DNA of 15,399 nucleotides from Clostridium sp. CAG:411 (GCA_000437275.1 FR899717.1:13536-28934), one strand, 5' to 3'. Shown: positions 6,816 through 15,231, counted from the first letter of the stretch. A program made the numbers and translations. Notes: generated by a model from the letters alone, not told the origin.

Positions 6816-7490
6816 ATGGCAAAGTACCGAATTTTAATTGTAGAAGACGATGAAATAATTGCCAAAATGGAGAAGGAATATTTAGAAAAATGGGAATACA
6901 AAGTATTTTGTGTATCTGACTTTAAAAATATTTTAAATGATGTCAGTGAGCAGAAACCAGATTTGATTTTGATGGATGTGCAACTGCCCTATTACAATGG
7001 ATTTTACTGGTGTAGTGAAATAAGAAAATTTTCTAAGGTACCCATTATGTTTGTTTCTTCTAAAAATGATGAAATGAATATTGTTATGGCGATGGATATG
7101 GGAGGGGATGAGTTTATCGAAAAGCCTTTTTCCTTTCCCGTACTAACAGCAAAAATTAATGCGTTACTTCGTCGTTCCTACAGTTTTAAAGGGCAGATCA
7201 ATATGTTAGAACACAAAAATGTCCGTTTAAATCTGTTGAATGCCATTGTATTTTATGGGGAGCAACAGGTGGAACTAACCAAAAATGAATTTAAGATATT
7301 GCAGATATTGATGGAAAACGCAGGGGAAATGGTAACAAGAGAACAGATCATGCAGCAACTTTGGGAAGATGACAGTTTTATTGATGACAATACGCTGACG
7401 GTGAATGTAACAAGGATACGAAAAAAGTTGAGGAGTATTGGTGTGGAGGAATTTATAATGACGAAAAAAGGAATAGGATATTTCATATGA
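6816..7490 (+). CDS. OmpR/PhoB-family response regulator of a Bce-type module (BceR-like)
   Basis: The 224-aa product has a receiver domain (residues 3-115) with acidic pocket Glu10-Asp11-Asp12, phospho-acceptor Asp54 (LILMDVQLP), Ser81 and Lys103 (EKPF), followed by a winged-helix DNA-binding domain (about 125-224, 'LTKNEFKILQILMENAGEMVTREQIMQQLW'-type segment). The start follows AAGGAGAG. Its stop overlaps the kinase start as ATGA, so the two are translationally coupled. In the known BceR/VraR-like resistance systems the phosphorylated regulator activates the adjacent ABC transporter genes. Here a BceR-type inverted repeat lies upstream of those genes (8526-8541), which supports the same role. 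No similar site is seen before this gene, so its own control is unclear. Confidence 0.95.
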   Translation: MAKYRILIVEDDEIIAKMEKEYLEKWEYKVFCVSDFKNILNDVSEQKPDLILMDVQLPYYNGFYWCSEIRKFSKVPIMFVSSKNDEMNIVMAMDMGGDEFIEKPFSFPVLTAKINALLRRSYSFKGQINMLEHKNVRLNLLNAIVFYGEQQVELTKNEFKILQILMENAGEMVTREQIMQQLWEDDSFIDDNTLTVNVTRIRKKLRSIGVEEFIMTKKGIGYFI

Positions 7491-8482
7491 TGTTCGATTA
7501 TATAAAGGAAAAAAGAAAGGGATTTTTATTGTTTTTTCTTTTTGGGTTTACCTTTGCGGGATGTTTTTATTTGACAAATATAAAATTGGAAGTACTGTGG
7601 TATCCTACCATATTATGTCTATTTTTTTCCTGTTGTTATGTCGTTTGTGACTACATACAATTTAGAAGGAAACATTTGAAATTAGAAAAAATGAAGAATC
7701 ATGTGTCAGAAACCTTGGAAATTTTACCGAAGGCGGATGGTGTCATGGAGCAGGACTATCAATGTTTGTTAAACATACTATTTCAGCATCAACAGCAAGA
7801 ATGTAATGCCAGAAGAAACGAGAACAGAGAAAACAGAGAGTATATGACACTTTGGGCGCATCAGATAAAGACCCCAATTACAGCGATGGAGCTCACTTTG
7901 CAGGAGATGCCGTTAGAAGAAACAACAGTGGAATATATAAAAGAATTGTCGGATAAGTTATTTGAAATTGAGCAATATGTAGACAGCTCTTTGCAGTATA
8001 TGCGATTGGATACTATGACATCTGATTTAGTGTTGTCAGAAAATGACGTATTTTCTATGGTAAAACAAGCAGTTCGTTATTTCTCTCGAACGTTTATCCG
8101 TAAAGGAATTAGATTAACTATGGAGGAAGAAACAGTAAAAGTAATTACAGATGAAAAATGGGTCGTATTTGTTTTAAAGCAGATTATATCCAATGCATTA
8201 AAATATACAAAACAGGGGGAAATAACAATTTATATGGCATCAAAGCAGGAAAAGGTATTGGTAATAGAAGATACAGGGATTGGGATTGCAGAAGAAGAAT
8301 TGCCAAGAATAATGGAACGTGGATTTACAGGTTATAATGGAAGAATGGAAAAAAAGGCAACGGGAATTGGATTATACTTGTCTTATACGATTATGGGAAA
8401 ACTGGGGCATGAGATACGGATACACTCCACTGTTGGAACAGGAACCTGTGTAGAGGTGGATTTTAAACATCACAAGTCTTAA
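7487..8482 (+). CDS. Intramembrane-sensing histidine kinase (BceS-like)
   Basis: The 331-aa kinase has two N-terminal membrane helices (about 12-30 and 37-55) joined by only a few residues, so it lacks an extracellular sensor domain. This is the hallmark of BceS-type kinases, which read the flux state of their partner ABC transporter. The dimerisation/phospho-transfer box is HQIKTP with His125. The ATPase domain shows the N box (Asn236, ISNALKYT), DTGIGI (262-267) and GIGLYL. Two adjacent ATGs (7487 and 7490) are possible starts, and both overlap the regulator stop. The gene ends 170 bases before the transporter ATPase, and a terminator lies in that gap. Confidence 0.95.
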   Translation: MMFDYIKEKRKGFLLFFLFGFTFAGCFYLTNIKLEVLWYPTILCLFFSCCYVVCDYIQFRRKHLKLEKMKNHVSETLEILPKADGVMEQDYQCLLNILFQHQQQECNARRNENRENREYMTLWAHQIKTPITAMELTLQEMPLEETTVEYIKELSDKLFEIEQYVDSSLQYMRLDTMTSDLVLSENDVFSMVKQAVRYFSRTFIRKGIRLTMEEETVKVITDEKWVVFVLKQIISNALKYTKQGEITIYMASKQEKVLVIEDTGIGIAEEELPRIMERGFTGYNGRMEKKATGIGLYLSYTIMGKLGHEIRIHSTVGTGTCVEVDFKHHKS

Positions 8483-8525
8483 TTAAATCTATCTGGAGCT
8501 TTAGTATGTCAAAAATAAAAGAAAC

Positions 8526-8541
8526 CTTACAAAAGTGTAAG
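8526..8541. promoter_or_regulatory. Candidate BceR-type operator upstream of the ABC transporter
   Basis: A perfect inverted repeat with 6-base arms, CTTACA-AAAG-TGTAAG, fits the consensus I recall for BceR-like regulators (TnACA-N4-TGTAA). It lies 44 bases after the kinase stop and is centred about 70 bp before the predicted start of the transporter transcript, a plausible activator position. The same bases could also form a small RNA hairpin. Confidence 0.65.
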
Positions 8542-8546
8542 ATTGG

Positions 8547-8591
8547 AAAAAGAAATGTAAGCCAAAGTTAAGGCATTACATTTCTTTTTTT
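8547..8591 (+). terminator. Intrinsic terminator between kinase and transporter genes
   Basis: Arms 8547-8560 and 8576-8589 are perfectly complementary over 14 bp (core AGAAATGTAA / TTACATTTCT). The stem continues as GCC/GGC past one bulged A, and the loop is AAAGTTAA. The 3' arm ends in a run of seven T (8585-8591). It should end the regulator-kinase message and keep transporter expression dependent on its own promoter. Confidence 0.8.
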
Positions 8592-8599
8592 GTTATGAT
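8591..8599 (+). promoter_or_regulatory. Extended -10 element of the ABC transporter promoter
   Basis: TGT-TATGAT is a good extended -10. No good -35 hexamer exists at 16-18 bases upstream, where the terminator stem lies, as expected for a promoter that needs an activator. Predicted start is near 8606, so the message starts just past the terminator. Confidence 0.5.
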
Positions 8600-8652
8600 A
8601 AGTAAGAAAGTTAAAACAATAGTTGAAATACAAAGAAAGGAAGCGGGAAAAG

Positions 8653-9420
8653 ATGGCATTGTTAGAGGTAAAAAATGTAAGAAGAGTATATAGCACCAGA
8701 TTTGGTGGCAATAAGGTGGAAGCATTAAAAAATATTAACTTTTCTGTCGAGGAAGGGGAATATGTAGCCATTATGGGAGAGTCTGGTTCTGGAAAAACAA
8801 CCTTGCTAAATATTTTGGCAACGGTAGACCGTCCTACGGCGGGAGAAGTTTTGTTAAAAGGGAAAAATTTGGTATCCATTCCAGAAAAAGAATTGGCGAG
8901 ATTTCGTAGAGAACATTTAGGATTTGTTTTTCAGGATTTCAATCTGTTAGATACTCTTTCCATTGAAGATAATATTTATCTTCCACTGGTATTGGCAGGG
9001 AAAAAATATAATGAAATGCATGGAAAATTAAATACATTAGTCTCCAAGCTTGGAATTGCACAGTTGTTAAAAAAGTTTCCATATGAAGTATCGGGTGGAC
9101 AAAAACAGAGAACAGCAGTAGCAAGAGCCATGATTACAAACCCAGATATTTTACTAGCAGATGAACCAACAGGAGCATTGGATTCGCGTTCTGCGGATGA
9201 TTTGCTGGAAACATTTGCGGATATTCATGAACAGGGACAGACAATTGTTATGGTAACGCATAGCGTGAAGGCAGCAAGTCATGCAGGTCGAGTATTATTT
9301 ATTAAGGATGGAGAGATTTACCATCAGTTATATCGTGGAAACTTATCAAATGATGAAATGTATAAAAAGATTTCAAACACATTGACGGTATTATTGTCTG
9401 GGGGTGAAGTAAATGACTAA
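8653..9420 (+). CDS. ABC transporter ATPase of a peptide-resistance module (BceA-like)
   Basis: The start is ATG 8653, 9 bases after AAAGGAAG, giving 255 aa; an in-frame TTG at 8623 has no site of its own and would add a Lys/Arg-rich tail absent from the family. Walker A GESGSGKT (42-49), Q loop Gln94 (FVFQDFNLLDTLSI), signature VSGGQ (146-150) in the form SGGQKQRTA, Walker B ILLADE (166-171), and H-loop His203 are all intact. It belongs to the LolD/MacB/BceA class that pairs with FtsX-like permeases. Its last 8 bases overlap the permease start, so the two are coupled. In Bce systems this pair removes bacitracin, lantibiotics or related lipid-II-cycle binders from their targets and also signals to the kinase. 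Confidence 0.95.
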   Translation: MALLEVKNVRRVYSTRFGGNKVEALKNINFSVEEGEYVAIMGESGSGKTTLLNILATVDRPTAGEVLLKGKNLVSIPEKELARFRREHLGFVFQDFNLLDTLSIEDNIYLPLVLAGKKYNEMHGKLNTLVSKLGIAQLLKKFPYEVSGGQKQRTAVARAMITNPDILLADEPTGALDSRSADDLLETFADIHEQGQTIVMVTHSVKAASHAGRVLFIKDGEIYHQLYRGNLSNDEMYKKISNTLTVLLSGGEVND

Positions 9421-11458
9421 AAAGTTGTATGTTTCCTTAGCAAAAAATAATATTAAGAAAAATAAAAGCACCTTTTTTCCATTTTTAATTTCTATTTTAA
9501 TGATGGTAGCGATGTTTTATATTATATCTTCTATATCTTATGAGGCTTCTCATGCAAAGGGATTTTATGGGATGGAAGCCATGGGAATGGTGTTGGAGTT
9601 TGGAACTTATGTTTGTGGTATTTTTGCCGCGCTGGTTATCTTTTACACAAACAGTTTTTTATTGAAACAGCGTTCTAGGGAATTGGGATTATATAGTATA
9701 CTAGGTTTAGAAAAGGGACACATTGCCAAAGTATTGTTTTGGGAAAACTGTATCATTGGGCTGACTGGATTAGTAGGTGGCTTGCTAATTGGTATTTTGT
9801 TTTCAAGACTTATGTCTTTAATCTTATTTAAAATGATAGGAACCAGTGTAAAGTTGGATTTTATGATACCAAAAACTGCTATCCTTAATACCACTATTTT
9901 ATTTTTAGCGGTATATTTGGTGAATTTTTTCGTTGCTAATATTCGTGTGGCTCGCTTAAAACCGATTGAATTACTGCAAAGTGGAAAAAAGGGAGAAAAG
10001 GAGCCAAAGGCAAATTGGTTGTTAGCATTACTTGGAATTGCCAGCCTTGGAATTGGTTATTATCTTTCGGTAACAACAAAAAATCCAATAAAAGCACTAA
10101 ATACATTTTTTATAGCGGTTTTATTGGTCATTTTAGGAACGTATTTATTGTTTGTCAGTGGAAGTGTAATGTTGCTGAAAATATTAAAAAAGAACAAGAG
10201 ATTTTATTATCATAAATCCCATTTTATTACGGTGTCTGGTATGTCGTATCGTATGAAAAGAAACGCGGTAGGGCTTGCCAATATCTGTATTTTAAGTACA
10301 GCAGTATTGATTATTTTATCTTCCACCATTTCTTTATATGCGGGAATTGAGGATGTTTTACGGTTACAGTATCCAAGAAATATGCGAATCGTGTGTGATG
10401 CACACAAGGCAGAACTTAATATAGAAAAGATGGAAAAGATAATCCAGCAGAAAGTTAAGGAAGCTGGGAAAGAGACATTACAGGTAAAGAAAGGCTATTC
10501 GTTTAATTATTTAGGCTGTAAAGGAGAAAAAAATCATTATATGATTGCCGGAACTTTTAATGAAGATAATATGCAATATTTAACTATGTATAGCCTGGAG
10601 GAATACAATCAATTAGCAGATAACAAAAATAAATTGGGGAAATTAGGTAAAAATGAAATCTGGGCATATGATGAGAAAGGAACATTGAAAGATGGACAAA
10701 AGATTTTCCTTGCAGATGAAAACTATACAGTACATATCTTAAAAAAAGAAGAATTTCAGAAGATGCGGAACCAAAAACAAGGATTGTACTTTGATATAGA
10801 CGAGAGTAGTCTTGGTGAAACAATAAATTTCTTTTTACCTAATTTGAAAGAATTGTATAAAATGCAGAAAAAAGCAAAAGAATTGGAAAAGAAAGGAAGT
10901 TTTTCTTATCCTACTATGCAGTATGCTTATGCATTTAATATGTCAGAGAAAAACGTAAAAAAAATGGAGACATTTGTGGACACATTAGAAAAAACATTAA
11001 AAGAAGCGGATATATCTTGCGAAATCCGAAGTCTTGTTATAAATCGAGATGGATTTTATGGTATATTTGCAAGCCTATTTTTTATTGGCATTTTTATCGG
11101 AAGTATATTTTTGATGACAACTGTTTTAATTATATACTATAAGCAAATTTCAGAAGGATATGAAGATAAAGAACGATTTGAAATCTTACAAAAAGTAGGT
11201 ATGAGTCAGAAGGAAGTAAAAAAGGTGATACATTCTCAGATTTTACAGGTATTTTTCCTGCCAATTCTTTTAGCATCTCTTCATATTGCATTTGCCTTTC
11301 CATGTGTGAAAAAGATTCTAGAAATGTTTTTTATGAGTAACACGATGTTGTTTATCGGTTGTACCGTCGGTAGTATACTACTTTTTACAATCGTATATGC
11401 AATTGTATATAAATTAACGGCAAAAACGTATTATAAGATTGTGTACGGAAATATTTAA
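9413..11458 (+). CDS. BceB-type ABC permease with large extracellular loop
   Basis: The 681-aa protein has the ten-helix plan of BceB/VraG. Helices lie at about 21-43, 60-84, 108-140, 157-177, 202-220, 231-256 and 286-308. A large hydrophilic domain (about 312-545) should be outside the cell, and three last helices follow at about 546-570, 604-624 and 640-661. FtsX-like cytoplasmic segments are visible (QRSRELGLYSILGLEKGHI and RLKPIELLQSGKK). In this family the extracellular loop recognises the peptide antibiotic or its lipid target, and the permease forms a sensory complex with the BceS-type kinase. The ligand cannot be read from the sequence. The ribosome binding site GGGGGTGA lies within the ATPase gene. 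No clear terminator with a T tract follows the stop. Confidence 0.93.
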   Translation: MTKKLYVSLAKNNIKKNKSTFFPFLISILMMVAMFYIISSISYEASHAKGFYGMEAMGMVLEFGTYVCGIFAALVIFYTNSFLLKQRSRELGLYSILGLEKGHIAKVLFWENCIIGLTGLVGGLLIGILFSRLMSLILFKMIGTSVKLDFMIPKTAILNTTILFLAVYLVNFFVANIRVARLKPIELLQSGKKGEKEPKANWLLALLGIASLGIGYYLSVTTKNPIKALNTFFIAVLLVILGTYLLFVSGSVMLLKILKKNKRFYYHKSHFITVSGMSYRMKRNAVGLANICILSTAVLIILSSTISLYAGIEDVLRLQYPRNMRIVCDAHKAELNIEKMEKIIQQKVKEAGKETLQVKKGYSFNYLGCKGEKNHYMIAGTFNEDNMQYLTMYSLEEYNQLADNKNKLGKLGKNEIWAYDEKGTLKDGQKIFLADENYTVHILKKEEFQKMRNQKQGLYFDIDESSLGETINFFLPNLKELYKMQKKAKELEKKGSFSYPTMQYAYAFNMSEKNVKKMETFVDTLEKTLKEADISCEIRSLVINRDGFYGIFASLFFIGIFIGSIFLMTTVLIIYYKQISEGYEDKERFEILQKVGMSQKEVKKVIHSQILQVFFLPILLASLHIAFAFPCVKKILEMFFMSNTMLFIGCTVGSILLFTIVYAIVYKLTAKTYYKIVYGNI

Positions 11459-11562
11459 CAGGAAAAGAGAAAAATAATAATTTTTATCATAAAAAGAGAA
11501 AAGACATTTGGGGATAATGGGATAAAAAGACAATAATTGGTTTCGGATTAGTGAAAACTCCT

Positions 11563-11588
11563 AAAAAAATATGCATTGCATAAAAAAA
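11563..11588 (+). other. Phased A-tracts flanking a small inverted repeat upstream of the amylase promoter
   Basis: Two A7 runs (11563-11569 and 11582-11588) start 19 bases apart, about two helical turns. They flank TATGC-ATT-GCATA. Such spacing suggests intrinsically curved DNA or an UP-like element near the promoter at 11592-11620. The function is inferred. Confidence 0.35.
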
Positions 11589-11591
11589 GAC

Positions 11592-11620
11592 TGGTAAAAA
11601 TGATGTAAATTTGATAAAAT
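11592..11620 (+). promoter_or_regulatory. Extended -10 promoter of the amylase gene
   Basis: -10 TAAAAT (11615-11620) preceded by an extended TGA, with a weak -35 TGGTAA (11592-11597) and a 17-base spacer. Predicted start is near 11627. I found no good cre site overlapping it. Confidence 0.5.
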
Positions 11621-11661
11621 AATAGAAGAGAGTTGTAAAAAATTTTAGGAGGAAAAGGCGT

Positions 11662-14600
11662 ATGGTTAGAAAAAAGGTAAAAAAATTGTTAGCCATTACT
11701 TTGTCAACTGTTTTGGCGGTATCTGGATATCCAATTGACGGAATGGCAGTAAAGGCACAGGTTACGGAAACGAAAAATACAACTGAAAATGTATATAAGG
11801 TAGAGTTGGATGAAAGTGGAAAGGTTGTGGCAGACAATTCATCTGATTTGGTAAATCAAACATTTAGCTGGGATAATGCTACTGTATATTTTGTGCTTAC
11901 AGACCGTTTTAAAAATGGAGATAAGAGCAATGATCACTCTTATGGTAGAGGAATGCAGGCAGATGGTAAAACTGCGGTAGAAGGATTGGACACCTATACA
12001 AATCCTGGCACCTTCCATGGTGGAGATATAAAGGGATTGACAGAAAAAGTTGAGGATGGATATTTTAATGATTTAGGAGTAAATGCAATTTGGATTACGG
12101 CACCATATGAGCAAATTCATGGATATACTTCTGCTAACGTTAAGAGTAATAATGCAAATACTTATCCAGATCCGGAGGGAAAGGGATTTCCGTATTATTC
12201 TTATCACGGGTATTGGACGTTGGATTATACCAATATGGATGCCAATATGGGTACAGCACAGGAGTTTGAAACATTTGTAGATAGCTGCCACGAAAAGGGT
12301 ATTCGTGTGGTTATGGATATTGTAATGAATCATGTGGGATATACGACTATGCAGGATGCGGTAGACTATGGATTTGACGGAGCCTTAAAAGGAGATTGGA
12401 AGTCCTATTATTATGGAAATTCTACTTACTTGATGGGTGGCGATCCTGAAAGTACAAATTATTGGGATAAAGAATCCTCTGCATGGTCTAAGTGGTGGGG
12501 AGCTGGATTTGTACGTGCTAATTATCCAGGCTATGATGCAGCTGGTGGAGATGAAATACATATGAGTCTTTCGGGCTTGCCAGATGTTATGACAGAGTCT
12601 ACAGCAAAAGAAGTATCTACGCCACCATTACTTGTAACAAAATGGACAGAGGAAGGAAGATTGGATAAAGAGCAGGGCGAATTAGATGATTACTTTAAGC
12701 GTACTGGAAATAAGAAACAGCCAAGATACTATATTATTAAATGGCTGACAGACTGGGTACGTGAATATGGTGTAGATGGTTTCCGTTGTGATACAGCGAA
12801 GCATGTTGATCTGGATGCGTGGAAGGATTTAAAGACAGAGGCTGTTTCCGCATTAAAGGAATGGAGAGCGAACAATCCAGACAAGCCTGGTGCAAATTGG
12901 ACAGATGATTTTTGGATGACAGGAGAAGCATGGGGACATGGAATGGGAAAAAGTGCATACTTTAGTAATGGCTTTGATTCTATGATTAATTTTTCATTCC
13001 CGAAGGATGGAAATATTGCAAGTTTGGAGGGCACGTATAGTAATTATGCAACTACAATTAACAGTGATTCGGAATTTAATGTTTTAAGTTATGTAGCATC
13101 TCATGATGATTCTGCTGGAGTTGGTGTATTTACAGCAGACGATAAAAAGAGTCAAAATTTAGGAACCAGTTTATTATTGGCACCAGGGGCTGTACAGATT
13201 TATTATGGAAATGAAGTAAATCGACAGATTGGATGGAAAGATTACTTTACTGGAAGTGATTATTTGGATCAGCGTTATCGTACGGATATGCCATGGGATA
13301 GTTATCCAAAGGATGTATTAGCGCATTGGCAGAAAGTAGGAACATTCCGTAATAAACATTTAGCTGTTGGAGCAGGTCAGCATGAAATGTTAGAGGAATC
13401 ACCATATACATTTGCAAGAACCTACCACTTAGAGGAAGAAGATGAAGATAAGGTAGTATGCTGTTTGCCAGGAAAGGCAGGTACCTATGATGTCAATGTA
13501 GGAAGTGTATTTGAAGATGGTGAGACAGTTACCGATGCATATTCTGGAAAATCAGCAGAAGTATCTGGTGGTAAAGTAAGCTTTACTTGTGATGAAAATG
13601 GTGTCATTTTAATCCAAGGATCTGGTATTGTAAAAGCCAGTGTTAGTGCGAAGAGTGCGATTAAGACAGCTACATATAGTGCAGAAAAATTTGAGGTAAC
13701 ATTAAAAGCAAATAAGGCAAAAGATACAAAATACAGTATTAATGGTGGAGCAGAAAAGGAATTTACCACTGGTGATACTATCACACTTGGGGGAGATACT
13801 GCATATGGTGAAGAAACAACACTTACATTAACAGGTATTTCTGAGGATGATGGTTCAAGTTTAAGTAAAACCGTTACATACAAACGTAGTGCAGAACCTG
13901 CGATCAGCAATGGCACATTTTGTGTAAAGGCTAGTAAGAAAGATTTCCCAACTGCCCCAAATATATTTGTTTATACAAATGATGACAAGGAGACTGCTTT
14001 AAATGGTGTATGGCCGGGTGCTGTTATGCAGCAGGATCCAGACGATTCCGAGTATTGGTCATTTACCATTGAGGATAGAGAAGAGGATGCTTGTATTATC
14101 CTATCTCTTGGAGCAACTGCAAACTCAGGAGGTACGTGGAGAAGTACACCGGATAAAGCCAAAGGTCTTGTAGTAAAGGGAAGTATGTCTTATGACAAGA
14201 GTTCAAACGAATTAACAGAACTTCCATCTGGAGATCCTGGAAAGGTAACGATTAATTATGTGGATCAAGATGGAGAAGTGCTTAAATCCATCTATCGTGT
14301 AGGTGCAGTAGGCAAAAAGTATACAACATATGCAGCAGATATTGATGGATACAAGTTGGTAGAAACACCTAAAAATGCTACTGGTGAATTTGAAGAAAAT
14401 GGAACTGTTACCTATGTGTATGCAAAGGGGGATGGACCTGTAAAGACAAAAGAACCTGTAGATACTGCAACACCGAAACCAAATGAAACAGATAAGCCAG
14501 GCGAGACAAGCACACCAAAACCAACAGTTGGTACGACAGATAATCCAAAAGTTACAAACACACCAAAACCAACCACAACGGCAAGTAATACCAATAAACC

Positions 14601-15231
14601 AACCAATACTGCAATACCAAAGCCAAGTGCAAGTGTAACTACACCAAAGCCAACGACAACCCCATCTACGGATATTGATGATGCAAACGCAATTCATGCT
14701 ACGCTGAAAACAAGTAAGGGTTCACCACAGGCATTAGGAAATAAAATTACCTTGACAGCAAGTGCAACAGGTGGAACAGGAAATTATTTGTACAAATTCT
14801 ATACAAAGGATTCAAAAGGAAAAATAAGTTATATTCAGAAAGAATATAGTGATAAGAACAAAGTTACATGGACACCAACTGTAGCAGGTACATATCAGGT
14901 TATTGTAAGCGTACAGGATTTGTTCACTGGAAAGACAAGCACTGCCAGTGTTAAATTCAATGTAACAAAGACTTACTTTACTTTAAAAGATTACACCGTA
15001 AAGGCAAGTGGAAAGAAAATTACTATGAAGGCAAGTGTAATACCTGCCAAGGGAAAGGTAAGATATAAATTTGTTGTCAAATTAGGTAAAAAGACAATTA
15101 AGAATTATGGTTATTCCACAAAGGGAAGTAAAATTTTAAAAGTAAAGAAAAAAGGAACTTATAAAGTGACGATGTATGCGAAAGATAGTTCCGCTACAGT
15201 ATATGCAACAAAAACAATAAAAGTCAAATAA
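11662..15231 (+). CDS. Secreted multidomain GH13 alpha-amylase with CBM26-like, MucBP-like and tandem Ig-like domains
   Basis: The 1189-aa enzyme hydrolyses alpha-1,4 links in starch outside the cell. A signal peptide (KKVKK, hydrophobic 9-22, likely cut after VKA near residue 32) leads to a GH13 barrel (about 50-610). The barrel has an N-terminal calcium-type segment DRFKNGD and the four conserved regions: DIVMNH (219-224), GFRCDTAKH with nucleophile Asp377, TGEAW with acid/base Glu422, and SHDD with His481-Asp482. A C-terminal beta domain and a fibronectin-like stretch follow to about 745. Then come a CBM26-like starch-binding module (about 753-850, with WPGAVM, Trp784), a MucBP-like domain (about 861-921), a TPKP-rich linker (922-1003) and two related Ig-like domains (1010-1103 and 1104-1189). 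The last domain is extremely Lys-rich. There is no LPXTG or membrane anchor. AGGAGG lies 9 bases before ATG 11662. The gene appears monocistronic. Confidence 0.95.
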   Translation: MVRKKVKKLLAITLSTVLAVSGYPIDGMAVKAQVTETKNTTENVYKVELDESGKVVADNSSDLVNQTFSWDNATVYFVLTDRFKNGDKSNDHSYGRGMQADGKTAVEGLDTYTNPGTFHGGDIKGLTEKVEDGYFNDLGVNAIWITAPYEQIHGYTSANVKSNNANTYPDPEGKGFPYYSYHGYWTLDYTNMDANMGTAQEFETFVDSCHEKGIRVVMDIVMNHVGYTTMQDAVDYGFDGALKGDWKSYYYGNSTYLMGGDPESTNYWDKESSAWSKWWGAGFVRANYPGYDAAGGDEIHMSLSGLPDVMTESTAKEVSTPPLLVTKWTEEGRLDKEQGELDDYFKRTGNKKQPRYYIIKWLTDWVREYGVDGFRCDTAKHVDLDAWKDLKTEAVSALKEWRANNPDKPGANWTDDFWMTGEAWGHGMGKSAYFSNGFDSMINFSFPKDGNIASLEGTYSNYATTINSDSEFNVLSYVASHDDSAGVGVFTADDKKSQNLGTSLLLAPGAVQIYYGNEVNRQIGWKDYFTGSDYLDQRYRTDMPWDSYPKDVLAHWQKVGTFRNKHLAVGAGQHEMLEESPYTFARTYHLEEEDEDKVVCCLPGKAGTYDVNVGSVFEDGETVTDAYSGKSAEVSGGKVSFTCDENGVILIQGSGIVKASVSAKSAIKTATYSAEKFEVTLKANKAKDTKYSINGGAEKEFTTGDTITLGGDTAYGEETTLTLTGISEDDGSSLSKTVTYKRSAEPAISNGTFCVKASKKDFPTAPNIFVYTNDDKETALNGVWPGAVMQQDPDDSEYWSFTIEDREEDACIILSLGATANSGGTWRSTPDKAKGLVVKGSMSYDKSSNELTELPSGDPGKVTINYVDQDGEVLKSIYRVGAVGKKYTTYAADIDGYKLVETPKNATGEFEENGTVTYVYAKGDGPVKTKEPVDTATPKPNETDKPGETSTPKPTVGTTDNPKVTNTPKPTTTASNTNKPTNTAIPKPSASVTTPKPTTTPSTDIDDANAIHATLKTSKGSPQALGNKITLTASATGGTGNYLYKFYTKDSKGKISYIQKEYSDKNKVTWTPTVAGTYQVIVSVQDLFTGKTSTASVKFNVTKTYFTLKDYTVKASGKKITMKASVIPAKGKVRYKFVVKLGKKTIKNYGYSTKGSKILKVKKKGTYKVTMYAKDSSATVYATKTIKVK
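14470..14661 (+). repeat. Degenerate repeats coding a Thr/Pro/Lys linker in the amylase
   Basis: Short units encoding TPKP or IPKP recur at about 14470, 14512, 14560, 14614 and 14641 (typical DNA ACACCAAAACCAAC), mixed with Thr/Asn/Ser-rich codons. They form a flexible, probably extended linker between the MucBP-like domain and the C-terminal Ig-like pair. Near-identical units make this a place where copy number could vary by slippage or recombination. Confidence 0.75.

Noticed and set aside
8623..8652. Upstream TTG start that would lengthen the ABC ATPase by ten residues
   Set aside because: ATG 8653 has AAAGGAAG at the right distance and matches the usual start of BceA-type ATPases; the added residues would be read from the ribosome binding site itself.
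11483..11500. TTTTTATCATAAAAA palindrome after the BceB-like gene, as a possible terminator
   Set aside because: The loop would be too small, the stem is only A-T pairs, and no T tract follows, so it cannot be called a terminator.
13485..13916. 143-codon minus-strand ORF inside the amylase gene
   Set aside because: Antisense shadow of the beta-domain coding region; no ribosome binding site or recognisable domain.
14470..14661. Repeated ACACCAAAACCAAC units as a possible CRISPR or tandem non-coding repeat
   Set aside because: The units are in frame within the amylase gene, degenerate and unevenly spaced, and encode a Thr/Pro linker.
14212..14697. 161-codon minus-strand ORF, rich in Cys and Trp, opposite the amylase linker
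   Set aside because: It is the antisense of the ACCAAA-type linker repeats (TGG and TTG codons), with no start context and no family resemblance.
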